Both the position numbers and the translations under genes were made by a program. DNA of 43,378 nucleotides from Desulfosporosinus sp. BRH_c37 (GTDB lineage Bacteria; Bacillota; Desulfitobacteriia; Desulfitobacteriales; Desulfitobacteriaceae): assembly GCA_001516045.1 (NCBI GenBank), contig LOEW01000049.1:1-43378 (forward strand), in the 5' to 3' direction. Numbering within the stretch: position 1 is the first letter of the stretch; the number at the start of each line of letters is the position of its first letter. Shown here piece by piece: positions 32,201 through 40,152 of the stretch. The notes beneath the pieces were generated by a model, which was given only the letters and a program-made list of their open reading frames with translations, ran no database searches and was not told the DNA's origin.

Positions 32201-33612
32201 GTGCTATTCGGTGTCTTAATAACCTGGTCCACAAACAACTCGGACACTGTCTTTGCTACATAAGGTAATTCTGTCTGATTGAACTCTAATAACAGCTTCT
32301 TTAATTCGTTCTGAGATAACATATGCAGTTCAGAAAGCCTTTTGCATGGGTTTTCCAGGGCGTCCGTCAACAGGTTGCACATATTATTATGCATTTGATC
32401 GATATCTTCCTCGCTGAAGACTTCAAGCAAATAGTCATAATCCACTACTGGTAAACCGGTTCCGTCCCAATCACTAACATTTATCAACAACGAGTTATGC
32501 TGAGCACCCTGGTAATTCCAGATAAACTCATACTCAATTACCGAATCAAGCCTGACATTCAAATAATTCAGTGTAACATCCACAAGTGTTCCAGAAAATT
32601 GGTGCTTTTCTCGAAAATCCCTTAATATACAGCTATGGGGATATAGTTGATTTATCTTGAACTTCTTTATTTCTTTGAAAGACTCCTTAACAAAGGCTAG
32701 AAAGTCCAGGCTTGGCTCAACATATATTCTAGTGGGTATATTATGCATAAAAATACCCGCAGTGTTCTTTTCCTTCTTGCCCGACCTATTCAAAATAGGT
32801 GTCTCAATCGCGATATCCTTCTTATTGCTTCTTTTAGATAAGTACAAAGCAACAAGTGAATAAAAGACACTATATTCAGAAACTTTATTTGATTCACAGA
32901 AACTGTGCAATTTAGAACTTAATGGCTGGGATAGAACATAACTTTTTCTTTTTCCGGTCAAGCTGTTAAAGACTTTACTATCAGTAAATGTTATAAACTC
33001 AGGTACTGTATCAAAAACACGCGACCAGAATTCCTTGTGCTTTTCAAATTGTTCGGAAGCCAGATAATCCAGTTCAGCATTAATATGGTCAAGATAGGAT
33101 GGCTCTTCATTATTATCGGGACGAATATCATGTAGTAGTTGCCAATATTCCTTCATGGTCTTTTTGATTACCAGAGTACCTCCCCAAGCGTCAGTAATCG
33201 TATGATGGAACTTAAAGAAACAGATATTTTTTTGTTTCCCTAACTTAACCATGGCAAAGTAAAAAAGCTCGGTGTCGACTAAGGTAAACGGGGTTTCAGA
33301 CATTTTCTTTTCCCATTGTCTATAATCGTTTTCACCGTTTTCATAGCTGAAATCCATAATGTCAAAATTCTTATGCACAAAGTCAGTAAAATATTGTTGT
33401 GGCGTACCATCATGTTTAGCAAATCTAATACGGAGGGCATCGTTGTGTTGTATTACTAAATTAATGGCTTCATTCATTAAAATAAAGTTTATTTCTTCAC
33501 GAATTATGGCCGTCGCTGATAATACAGCTTGGCTCGTCCCTGGGTAAAAATTATCGGCAACCCAGATTGATTTCTGGGCGCTTGTTAAAGGGTATAATTT
33601 GTATTTGTTCAT
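29296..33612 (-). CDS. single-module NRPS: condensation-adenylation-PCP-thioester reductase
   Basis: 1438 residues from the ATG at 33612, preceded by AAGGAGG; the frame is open to 33654, but this part lacks a ribosome site. C domain (about 5-440) with FHHTITDAW near 132, a variant of HHxxxDG. A domain (about 455-970) with LFTSGSTGKPKGV near 604, TISFD, YGPTETT and LTPNGKIDRRALP. PCP with FALGGDSLT (phosphopantetheine Ser near 992). Reductase domain (about 1060-1438) with VLLTGATGFLGIH and YVRSK. The eight variable specificity positions read by hand give D-I-S-Q-I-G-L-V-W(-K), closest to the glycine code D-I-L-Q-L-G-L-I-W-K. The predicted product is an N-acylated glycine-type aldehyde or alcohol released by reduction. 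No PPTase or second module is nearby. Confidence 0.9.
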   Translation of the reverse strand: MNKYKLYPLTSAQKSIWVADNFYPGTSQAVLSATAIIREEINFILMNEAINLVIQHNDALRIRFAKHDGTPQQYFTDFVHKNFDIMDFSYENGENDYRQWEKKMSETPFTLVDTELFYFAMVKLGKQKNICFFKFHHTITDAWGGTLVIKKTMKEYWQLLHDIRPDNNEEPSYLDHINAELDYLASEQFEKHKEFWSRVFDTVPEFITFTDSKVFNSLTGKRKSYVLSQPLSSKLHSFCESNKVSEYSVFYSLVALYLSKRSNKKDIAIETPILNRSGKKEKNTAGIFMHNIPTRIYVEPSLDFLAFVKESFKEIKKFKINQLYPHSCILRDFREKHQFSGTLVDVTLNYLNVRLDSVIEYEFIWNYQGAQHNSLLINVSDWDGTGLPVVDYDYLLEVFSEEDIDQMHNNMCNLLTDALENPCKRLSELHMLSQNELKKLLLEFNQTELPYVAKTVSELFVDQVIKTPNSTAIVFGDERLTYYELNERADQLAHYIRSKGMTRNSIVGLLVNRSLEMVIGILGILKAGAAYLPMDPGYPSERIAYMLNQSHTRLTLTDRANPDLSINGDCEFVNIALSNTTIYAAEMGNLAKDNSAHTDDLAYVLFTSGSTGKPKGVMVHHRALCNLINGVSCNLNFDNQTIVSLTTISFDIFFSDTILPLTKGMKVIIANEEEQTIPKYLFELIVKHQVKVLQATPSRMRLILSEEQGRECLNDLSHLLITGEAFPASLLPQLKAVTPAEIYNLYGPTETTVWSSMTNVTHSEKITIGKPIANTQIYILNDHLFPVTMGSVGEIFIVGDGVSLGYLNNPELTKERFLANPFVPDQTMYRTGDLGRWLKDGDIECLGRNDNQVKIRGLRIEMEEIEACLLAHGEVKETVVIVREDKVGKKQLCAYLTGEIKASNEDLRSYILKSLPNYMVPACFIWLKAIPLTPNGKIDRRALPEPSEIDFGQLTQTYSAPSNDLEWKLARLWAEALELERVGIDDNLFALGGDSLTILEIMSGALSYDWKLNAQNFYECPTIRQLSSKITGWTLEEKENEEEIYISSRVRSKEIRIQSVDTGNVLLTGATGFLGIHLLMELLLQTDHEVYCLVRGNQAEVRLDELLSFYFPTLTIPIKNRIVVVNGDISSKHFGLTEYEYNDLAQKVQTVIHSGALVKHYGNYSEFEKNNVQGTCEIIEFCIKFGKKLNHISTISISGDFMVNQSKVNKVFREEDFYIGQDYKSNVYVRSKFVAENLVFKAETRGLRASIFRIGALTGHYQDGKFQRNIEQNAFYRRIKSLVSLRIIPESFLDQSIEFTPVDYCAKGIVNIINVNQASGMVFHMFNHQKIKAIELLSFLRALNITVQTLPNVEFNSYITQLSQTKEGKETLSGLVSDLSVNKSLKYNNAITVDSTFTINYLKKVGFVWPEIDVEYFSKVLSYMREVGFIYDSRSYSA

Positions 33613-33625
33613 GCTTATGACCTCC

Positions 33626-33730
33626 TTAATAAATATGAAATAACCGATTTTCAATTAACTCGTTAAGTTTTGAAAAGGTTAAGTATTCAAATCGCCCTAT
33701 CCGCCTACTGAAGGAAGTCAGAAATGTCAT
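33626..33730 (-). CDS. 34-codon small ORF immediately upstream of the NRPS
   Basis: Encodes MTFLTSFSRRIGRFEYLTFS followed by KLNELIENRLFHIY. The ATG is preceded by AGGAG at a seven-base spacing. The TAA stop is joined to the NRPS ribosome site (TTAAGGAGG) and lies 13 bases before the NRPS ATG, so the two should be translationally coupled. The peptide is basic and amphipathic-looking, with no signal peptide. It could be a leader peptide controlling the NRPS, a small accessory protein, or a chance frame. The position and ribosome site argue against chance, but I do not recognise it. It sits directly after two stacked hairpins (33743-33818). Confidence 0.5.
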   Translation of the reverse strand: MTFLTSFSRRIGRFEYLTFSKLNELIENRLFHIY

Positions 33731-33742
33731 ACGTAATCTCCT

Positions 33743-33818
33743 GATTAGAAAGCTAATCCGTAAGTGTCAAATAATCCCTTATCTTAAATTTGGGATAAGG
33801 GATTATTTGACGCTTACG
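33743..33818 (-). repeat. stacked hairpins with a 25-bp inverted repeat in the NRPS leader
   Basis: Arms at 33759-33783 and 33794-33818 (CGTAAGTGTCAAATAATCCC... versus its complement) differ at one base, which is a G-U pair in RNA. Next to it, GATTAG/CTAATC (33743-33758) forms a six-bp hairpin with a four-base loop, just before the small ORF's ribosome site. There is no T-run on either strand, so it is not a classical terminator. It could be an RNA stability or regulatory element, or a miniature mobile element. Confidence 0.75.
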
Positions 33819-33830
33819 CAATCCAACCAT

Positions 33831-34126
33831 GTTTATGATCTAAATTATATTTTACCATATTTTACATTAAATTTGTTTTGGCTGCTACGAATTCTCTTAT
33901 TAAAGCAAAGATAATTCTTTTTTTACCAAATATCCCTGAATCCGCTAAAATACTAGGTATTTCCCTTCGGAGGGGGTTAAAAACGTAGACACACGGCAAC
34001 CTATAGAGCCTCTATCCCTTGCGCCACATGGGTTTGAGTAATAATCATCAATAAAAATAACATAGACCAGACCGTCAAAATGATCTGGCAAATAGTCTCG
34101 GTATGAAAAATAATAGAAGATTAATT
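33831..34126. other. intergenic region between NRPS leader and orphan kinase
   Basis: TATAAT on the minus strand (33849-33844) is a possible -10 for the NRPS unit; its -35 is weak. The stretch 33950-34040 contains CCTTCGGAGGGGG and ACACGGCAACC, is less AT-rich than its flanks, and can be read as short open pieces on the minus strand. It may be a remnant of a transposase or structured RNA, but I could not place it. A terminator for the kinase gene lies at 34050-34088. Confidence 0.5.
34050..34088 (-). terminator. terminator of the orphan kinase gene
   Basis: On the minus strand CCAGATC (34088-34082), an eight-base loop, GGTCTGG (34073-34067; one G-U pair), then TCTATGTTATTTTTATT. Confidence 0.55.
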
Positions 34127-35440
34127 TTAAGCAATATTAAAGATTACACTAAAATTAGAACCATTTGAGTCAGATTTAATTTCCAATTTAGCATTATGAC
34201 GATTAATAATACTGGAACTTACTGATAATCCTAGACCAGTACCCTTACTTTTTGTGGTAAAAAACGGTGTACCTATTTTATCTAATATTTCTGGATCTAT
34301 GCCTTTTCCTTGATCTTGAATTTCCAATATTACTTTATTGTCGATTCGATGTGTACTAATTGTTAAACATCCACCATCAGGCATAGATTCACGACCGTTA
34401 TTTGCCAAATTAAGAATGACTTGACAGATCTCTTTATCATCTAAGAATAATTCTGGAATTTCTTTAAGATTAGTTATAATGTCATAGCTACTGCTAGTAT
34501 CAATAAGTGGGATTAATTTCATAATGATATCGTTAAGGTTTTTCTTTTCAAAATTGTTCTTTCTATCTTTTGTCAAACTAAGAAATTCTGTAATAATTAG
34601 ATTTGCTCTATCTAATTCATCAATCATTAAATTAAAAAAATCTTTATCATTTCTATAGTTGTCCTTATTCCCTAAAAGTTGTAAAAAACCTTTAATTGTT
34701 GTCATGGGATTTCTAATCTCATGAGCAATTCCTGCGGATAACTCTCCAATTAAATTAAATTGTTGAAGGTGATTGATTGCTTGTTGTTGAATTATTAAGG
34801 CATCAGAACGCGTTTTAACAAGTTCTTCAAGTTTATATTTATGCAAACAATCGTTAATTTTTAATTTCGAAATAGAAATGCAAATAAAGCAAGATAATAT
34901 AATAATAATAACTGAATTAATAGAATTACCTTGAAAAAATTCGCTATTGCTTTGACTTTTATGTAAAAATATAATAAATAAAAGATATGATTGTAGATAT
35001 ATCATAATTATATATTTAGTCTTAAAATAAAATAACATAGCAATTACAAAGGACCCAATAAAATAAACAGTTATTTGACCATGTATCATCTGATCAACAT
35101 AACCTGAAATATATGCTGTACAATCTATGAAAAATATCGAAAAAATAATTGTATAATTAGTAAATAAATAATTGGAACTATTTTTATTAATAAAAAAAAT
35201 TCCAATAAATATAGATAATCCTAGAAATAGTATTATGTGACTATAAAACAATAAAACATAGGTATGATTAAGTTTCCACAATCCATTGCTATTATTAAGA
35301 TAATCAAAGACAAAAAGTAACAAGGTTAATAATATCATAACAAATGAAAAATTCTTTATACGAGTATTATTGATGCTATTAAGATAATTCCAGACAAATT
35401 CATCATATTTTTTTAATAATTCTAAGTTAGTGTTTTTCAT
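34127..35440 (-). CDS. orphan sporulation-type membrane histidine kinase
   Basis: 437 residues. A multi-helix membrane input domain (about 30-210) contains DQMIHGQITVYFIGSFVIA (116-134), nearly the same motif as the HD-GYP protein at 27819. A short linker follows, then HisKA with AHEIRNPMTTIKGFLQLL (phospho-His near 238). This H-box is typical of KinA-E-type kinases that feed Spo0F. The ATPase domain has LNLANNGRESM, DQGKGIDPEI and GTGLGLSVSSSI. No response regulator is adjacent, which fits phosphorelay kinases. The ATG has only a weak AGG-type ribosome site. The role (sporulation entry or another phosphorelay) is inferred from the H-box; the signal is unknown but may be the same as that of the HD-GYP protein. 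Confidence 0.87.
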   Translation of the reverse strand: MKNTNLELLKKYDEFVWNYLNSINNTRIKNFSFVMILLTLLLFVFDYLNNSNGLWKLNHTYVLLFYSHIILFLGLSIFIGIFFINKNSSNYLFTNYTIIFSIFFIDCTAYISGYVDQMIHGQITVYFIGSFVIAMLFYFKTKYIIMIYLQSYLLFIIFLHKSQSNSEFFQGNSINSVIIIILSCFICISISKLKINDCLHKYKLEELVKTRSDALIIQQQAINHLQQFNLIGELSAGIAHEIRNPMTTIKGFLQLLGNKDNYRNDKDFFNLMIDELDRANLIITEFLSLTKDRKNNFEKKNLNDIIMKLIPLIDTSSSYDIITNLKEIPELFLDDKEICQVILNLANNGRESMPDGGCLTISTHRIDNKVILEIQDQGKGIDPEILDKIGTPFFTTKSKGTGLGLSVSSSIINRHNAKLEIKSDSNGSNFSVIFNIA

Positions 35441-35772
35441 TTTGAAACCAACCTACTTTATTATTACTTAATATTTATATTTTTAACTAATACCCATTAC
35501 AAATAGCCTGCCTTTCAAGATTAAGGTAGATCTAGTTTTAAAGGCAAATGAAAAATGATGGTTTAATACTTGCATCCTAGTTAAGTTATTGAAAGATATA
35601 ATAAATTTATTAACTCTTATTATATAGCAAATCATTCAACGATTCTATATTTTTAGTTATTTCTTCACTCTCATCCTAAAACAAATGCGTTATGTCGAGA
35701 GAATTTCCTTTTTATCGACACAACGCATTTAAATATTTAACCAGACTCGTGCAACTGTTTTTGTAACAAAAC
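35441..35772. other. intergenic region between trp operon end and orphan kinase
   Basis: AT-rich. It holds the trp-operon terminator (35683-35730) and a TATAAT (minus strand, 35624-35619) preceded by TTGCTA that could be the kinase promoter; its -35 is poor. No gene seen. Confidence 0.6.
35683..35730 (-). terminator. terminator of the trp-aroF operon
   Basis: AAATGCGTTATGTCGA (35683-35698) pairs with TCGACACAACGCATTT (35715-35730) with one mismatch. The minus strand continues as GTTTTAGG. It follows the aroF stop by 42 bases. Confidence 0.7.
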
Positions 35773-36786
35773 TTACAGCTTTTTACCTTCAAACAAAGCT
35801 CTTCTCCTTAAATCTACCATTAGTTCCTCAAATTGCTTTAAATCCAAGGACTGGGCTCCGTCGCACAGAGCCTTGGACGGATCATTGTGGGCTTCAATCA
35901 TAAGACCGTCAGCCCCTACGGCCATGGCTGCTTTGGCCAGCGGCGCAACGAGGCTGCGTATTCCTGCCGCATGACTGGGATCTACGATCACAGGGAGGTG
36001 TGACTTCTGCTTGAGCAGAGGAATTGCGGATAAATCCAAGGTATTTCTCGTCATCGTCTCAAAGGTGCGAATACCCCGCTCACAAAGAATGACTTGTTCA
36101 TTGCCCTCGGACATAATATACTCGGCACTCATCAGCAACTCTTCGATCGTGTTGGCTAAGCCTCGTTTGAGGAGGATCGGCTTTTTACATTTGCCAACTT
36201 CTTTAAGCAGATCAAAATTCTGCATATTCCTAGCCCCGATCTGAATAATATCTACCTCATCCAGCAAAGGGATCTGGGTTTGATTCATGATTTCTGTGAC
36301 AATGGGAAGCCCTGTAGCCTTTTTGGCTGTCAAAAGCATTTTCAAGCCTTCGGCTTGCAGTCCCTGGAAGGAGTAGGGCGAGGTGCGCGGTTTAAATACC
36401 CCGCCACGCATGATGGTTGCACCACTGCGCTGTACGGATTTGGCGATTTCTAGAATTTGCTCCTCGCTCTCCACTGAGCAGGGACCGGAGATGACCGTAA
36501 AGTACCCCTCGCCAATGCTGACATTTCCCACCGTAACGGTAGTATTGTCAGGGTGAACGATCCTGTTAACCGCCTTAAATGGCTCAGTAACGCGTTTGCC
36601 ATATTCAACGATATCGTTGGTTTGGACAATATGATCCACATCAACCTTAGCTGTGTTACCGATCAGACAGATCACAGTGTGCTCTGTACCGGTACTAAGA
36701 ATCGTGGAAAAGCCGTCTGACTCAAGCTTATAAATGAAGGCATCAATCCGATCCCTCGCTACGTCTGGTTTTAGTACAAACACCAT
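35773..36786 (-). CDS. aroF: 3-deoxy-7-phosphoheptulonate (DAHP) synthase, class I-beta
   Basis: Condenses phosphoenolpyruvate and erythrose 4-phosphate, the first step of aromatic amino acid synthesis. 337 residues. The N-terminal ~70 residues form the ferredoxin-like regulatory domain (MVFVLKPDVARDRIDAFIYK) found in the Thermotoga-type enzyme. The TIM barrel follows with VISGPCSVESEEQI, MRGGVFKPRTSPYSFQG, IGARNMQNFDLLKEVG, LLKRGLANTIEE and VIVDPSHAAGIRS. Its place as last gene of the trp operon, 35 bases after trpA with its own AAGGAG, puts flux into the pathway under the same T-box. It may carry out feedback control through the N-terminal domain; the effector is not evident. Confidence 0.94.
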   Translation of the reverse strand: MVFVLKPDVARDRIDAFIYKLESDGFSTILSTGTEHTVICLIGNTAKVDVDHIVQTNDIVEYGKRVTEPFKAVNRIVHPDNTTVTVGNVSIGEGYFTVISGPCSVESEEQILEIAKSVQRSGATIMRGGVFKPRTSPYSFQGLQAEGLKMLLTAKKATGLPIVTEIMNQTQIPLLDEVDIIQIGARNMQNFDLLKEVGKCKKPILLKRGLANTIEELLMSAEYIMSEGNEQVILCERGIRTFETMTRNTLDLSAIPLLKQKSHLPVIVDPSHAAGIRSLVAPLAKAAMAVGADGLMIEAHNDPSKALCDGAQSLDLKQFEELMVDLRRRALFEGKKL

Positions 36787-36821
36787 ATGCCTTCACTCCT
36801 TCTGATAACTTAGTTCCCTAC

Positions 36822-37601
36822 TCAATCCAGTTCCCTCACAGCATTTTTCATGCTTTTAACGTATTCATAAATATAAGAACCGGCGTTTTCGCCGTACTTC
36901 TCGATAATTTTGACGATTGCGCTCCCCACAATCACGCCATCCGCAATTTTGGCGATCTCCCCAGCCTGTTGAGGTGTATTGATCCCGAAGCCAACAGCGG
37001 TGGGAATAGAACTCGATCCCCTGACAACCTCTAATATCGCCGGCAGGTCAGTTTTGATTTCACTTCTCATCCCCGTAACTCCCATGGAGGAGACCACATA
37101 GATAAAGCCGGTTGCCTCCTTAGCAATCTGTTGAATACGCTGTTCCGATGTGGGTGCAATCAAGGAAACAACGTCTACTCCAAAGCCTGCGGCCACTTCA
37201 ACCAGTTCATCCTTTTCCTCATAGGGCAAATCAGGGATGATGATGCCGTCCACACCCAAATCAGCACAGCGGCCGAAAAAGCGTGGATAACCGTATTTAA
37301 AGACAGGATTTAAATAGGTCATAAAAACCAGTGGCACTTCTGTCTTTTTCCGTACAGAGGCCACCAAGTCAAAAATCTTGTCGACGGTTGCTCCAGCGGA
37401 AAGTGCGCGGATATTCGCCTCTTGAATGACCAGACCCTCGGCTATGGGATCGGAGAACGGAATGCCGATTTCCACCAGATCAGCACCACCCCGGACCATT
37501 TCCAAAATATACTCTTCGCTCTTCTGCATAGAAGGATCTCCACCCGTCACAAATCCAATAAACGCCTTCCCATTTTTAAAGGCCTGTGCAATTTTACTCA
37601 T
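36822..37601 (-). CDS. trpA: tryptophan synthase alpha chain
   Basis: Cleaves indole-3-glycerol phosphate to indole and glyceraldehyde 3-phosphate, passing indole to TrpB. The ATG at 37601 overlaps the trpB stop by eight bases (ATGAGTAA); the longer open frame to 37649 lies inside trpB. 259 residues. Catalytic Glu in [16 protein letters not shown] near 49, Asp in [11 protein letters not shown], loop 6 [10 protein letters not shown], and phosphate-binding VGFGINTP and VGSAIV. Complete, with no missing motif. Confidence 0.96.
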   Translation of the reverse strand: MSKIAQAFKNGKAFIGFVTGGDPSMQKSEEYILEMVRGGADLVEIGIPFSDPIAEGLVIQEANIRALSAGATVDKIFDLVASVRKKTEVPLVFMTYLNPVFKYGYPRFFGRCADLGVDGIIIPDLPYEEKDELVEVAAGFGVDVVSLIAPTSEQRIQQIAKEATGFIYVVSSMGVTGMRSEIKTDLPAILEVVRGSSSIPTAVGFGINTPQQAGEIAKIADGVIVGSAIVKIIEKYGENAGSYIYEYVKSMKNAVRELD

Positions 37602-38778
37602 CGATACATACCCCCTTGTAACGCGCGATGGCGGCAACATCCTTATCACCGCGTCCGGAAAGACAAACGATAATGATTTGGTCTTTGCTCATAGTCCCGG
37701 CAATTTTCTGCACATGGGCGATGGCATGGGCGCTCTCAATGGCGCAAATAATGCCCTCTGTGCGGGCCAAATATTCGAAGGCTTCTACTGACTCGTCGTC
37801 AGTTACGGGCACATACTTTGCCCTGCCTGTATCGTGAAGGTTGGCATGTTCCGGTCCAATCCCCGGATAGTCTAGACCAGCAGAAATGGAATACACCGGA
37901 GCAATTTGCCCGTATGCGTCCTGACAGAAATAGGACTTCATGCCATGGAATACGCCTAGAGTTCCCTTAGCAATGGTTGCGGCATGCTTTTCGGTATCCA
38001 GACCGTGTCCTGCTGCCTCACAGCCAATTAACTTGACGGTTTGATCACCGATGAAGTTATAGAACATTCCTATCGAGTTGCTGCCGCCCCCTACACAGGC
38101 AACCACAGCATCCGGAAGTTTGCCCTCGAGTTTCAGGATCTGCTCTCTCGCCTCTTGGCTAATAACACTCTGAAAATCGCGGACTATCATTGGAAATGGA
38201 TGGGGACCCATTACAGAACCCAAAACATAGTGGGTATCATGAACACGGGCGGTCCATTCCCGCATCGTTTCGTTAACGGCATCCTTCAAAGTCATAGTGC
38301 CGCTAGTGACCGGGTGAACTTTGGCGCCTAAAAGCTCCATACGATAGACGTTTAAGGCCTGTCTGTCCGTATCTTCCTTGCCCATAAAAACATCACATTC
38401 TAAACCAAGCAGTGCCGCAGCTGTAGCAGTAGCAACACCGTGCTGGCCGGCTCCTGTTTCGGCGATTACGCGTGTTTTGCCCATTTTCTTGGCCATTAGA
38501 ACCTGTCCCAACACGTTGTTGATTTTGTGTGAGCCGGTATGGTTTAGGTCCTCACGCTTTAAATAGATTTTAGCGCCCCCCAAATCCTCGGTCATTTTCT
38601 CCGCGTAGTAGAGCAGAGATGGTCTGCCCGCATATTCACTCAACAACTTATTCAGTTCTGCGTTGAACTCTGGGTCGTTCTTAAAATCCTGATAGCTTTT
38701 TTCCAGGTTAATGATTTCATTCATCAGGGTCTCTGGAATGTATTGGCCCCCATGAATGCCGTATCTGCCTTTAGTCAT
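37594..38778 (-). CDS. trpB: tryptophan synthase beta chain
   Basis: PLP enzyme joining indole and serine to tryptophan. 394 residues. PLP Lys in [14 protein letters not shown] near 86, the indole-site Glu in [11 protein letters not shown], the PLP phosphate loop [10 protein letters not shown] and the C-terminal CLSGRGDKD. It resembles the standard TrpB1 type that works with TrpA. It starts eight bases inside the 3' end of trpF. Confidence 0.97.
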   Translation of the reverse strand: MTKGRYGIHGGQYIPETLMNEIINLEKSYQDFKNDPEFNAELNKLLSEYAGRPSLLYYAEKMTEDLGGAKIYLKREDLNHTGSHKINNVLGQVLMAKKMGKTRVIAETGAGQHGVATATAAALLGLECDVFMGKEDTDRQALNVYRMELLGAKVHPVTSGTMTLKDAVNETMREWTARVHDTHYVLGSVMGPHPFPMIVRDFQSVISQEAREQILKLEGKLPDAVVACVGGGSNSIGMFYNFIGDQTVKLIGCEAAGHGLDTEKHAATIAKGTLGVFHGMKSYFCQDAYGQIAPVYSISAGLDYPGIGPEHANLHDTGRAKYVPVTDDESVEAFEYLARTEGIICAIESAHAIAHVQKIAGTMSKDQIIIVCLSGRGDKDVAAIARYKGVCIDE

Positions 38779-39367
38779 TGCGCATTCTCCTGACTATTTC
38801 TAAAATTTTTTCTCGGTCTTTCAGACCGTCAGTTTCCACCCCGCTGCTTAAATCTACGGCATAAGGACTTGTAGCTACGATTGCCTGCTCAATATTGTCT
38901 GCCTTTAACCCACCAGCCAGGAAAAAGGGTTTCTTCACCTTACTGACCAGACTCCAATCAAAACTCTCCCCGGTTCCGCCAGGTCCATTGTCCAGCAGCA
39001 GAAAGTCGGCAACGGTATGCTGCGCCTCTTCGATATCCTCGGGGGATAAAACACGGACCGCCTTAATAATGAGCTTGTCGGTCAGGGATTTTAATTCTTT
39101 GATATAATTTTCATTTTCATTGCCATGAAGTTGGGCCATTTCGATAATGTTATCTTTTAAGAGCTTGGCCACGTTTGCTAAAGACTCATTAACAAATACC
39201 CCAATCGGCGTGATTTCTGACCTGAGCCTAGGACGAATGGCTTCTGCCCATTCAACACTCACTTGTCGACGACTTTTTGCAAAAACAAATCCGATATAGT
39301 CAGGTTTGGCCTCGTTAACGTAGTCGATGTCGATGTCCCGGAAAAGACCGCAAATTTTTATTTTCAT
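38771..39367 (-). CDS. trpF: phosphoribosylanthranilate isomerase
   Basis: Converts phosphoribosylanthranilate to CdRP. 198 residues. Catalytic Cys in KIKICGLF near 5, [37 protein letters not shown] with the catalytic Asp, AGGLKADNI and [10 protein letters not shown]. Stand-alone, not fused to trpC. The start shares one base with the trpC stop (TAATG). Confidence 0.96.
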   Translation of the reverse strand: MKIKICGLFRDIDIDYVNEAKPDYIGFVFAKSRRQVSVEWAEAIRPRLRSEITPIGVFVNESLANVAKLLKDNIIEMAQLHGNENENYIKELKSLTDKLIIKAVRVLSPEDIEEAQHTVADFLLLDNGPGGTGESFDWSLVSKVKKPFFLAGGLKADNIEQAIVATSPYAVDLSSGVETDGLKDREKILEIVRRMRND

Positions 39368-40152
39368 TAAACATGTTCCCCTCGTAGGATGGCAAGTTGT
39401 TCTTTTTTATTAGCGCTGCGCATTAAGCTTTCCCCGATCAAAACAGCATCGGTCTTGTTCGCTTTCAGCATAGCCACATCCCTAGGGGATTTAATGCCGC
39501 TTTCCGAGATGAATAGGATGTTTTCAGTAACTAAACTGCGCAGCCTAATGCTGGTGGTGATGTCAACCTCAAAGGTCTTCAGGTTGCGGTTATTAACCCC
39601 GATCACTCTGGCCCCCGCAGCCAGAGCTGATCTGACCTCCTCCTCCGTATGCGCTTCCACAAGGACGGACAAGCCTAAGCTATGGGCGATATCCAGATAG
39701 TCTTTCAAGGTATCCGTGTTCAGTAGGGCACAAATGAGCAGGATCGCCGAGGCACCAATGATCTTGGCCTCATAAATCTGATAGCTATCCACGATAAAAT
39801 CCTTACGCAAGAGGGGAAGCCCCACTTCTTTGCTGATTTCTGTAAGATAGCGGTCTTGACCATGAAACCAATAGGGCTCTGTGAGAACTGAAATGGCGGC
39901 GGCGCCCGCCTCTTCATATTCCTTAGCAATCTGCAGATAGGGAAAATCCTGAGCAATAATTCCTTGCGAGGGTGAAGCCTTCTTTAGCTCGCAGATGAAG
40001 GATAAGCCCTCTGCTCTTAGAGCCTTTTCAAAAGGAAAACCGGTATTTGAATCTAAAGCTTTTCCCTCTGAGATGACTTGCTCTGCCGGTTTTCGTTGTT
40101 TCAGTTCTGCAACCCGTTCAACAGTTCGATTAGCTATCTTTTCTAAGATCAT
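39367..40152 (-). CDS. trpC: indole-3-glycerol-phosphate synthase
   Basis: Closes the indole ring from CdRP. 261 residues. ICELKKASPSQGII near 52 (substrate Lys), AISVLTEPYWFHG, LLRKDFIVDSYQIYEA, VLVEAHTEEE, IGVNNRNLKTFEVD and FISESGIKSPRDV. Four-base overlap (ATGA) with the trpD stop. Confidence 0.96.
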   Translation of the reverse strand: MILEKIANRTVERVAELKQRKPAEQVISEGKALDSNTGFPFEKALRAEGLSFICELKKASPSQGIIAQDFPYLQIAKEYEEAGAAAISVLTEPYWFHGQDRYLTEISKEVGLPLLRKDFIVDSYQIYEAKIIGASAILLICALLNTDTLKDYLDIAHSLGLSVLVEAHTEEEVRSALAAGARVIGVNNRNLKTFEVDITTSIRLRSLVTENILFISESGIKSPRDVAMLKANKTDAVLIGESLMRSANKKEQLAILRGEHV

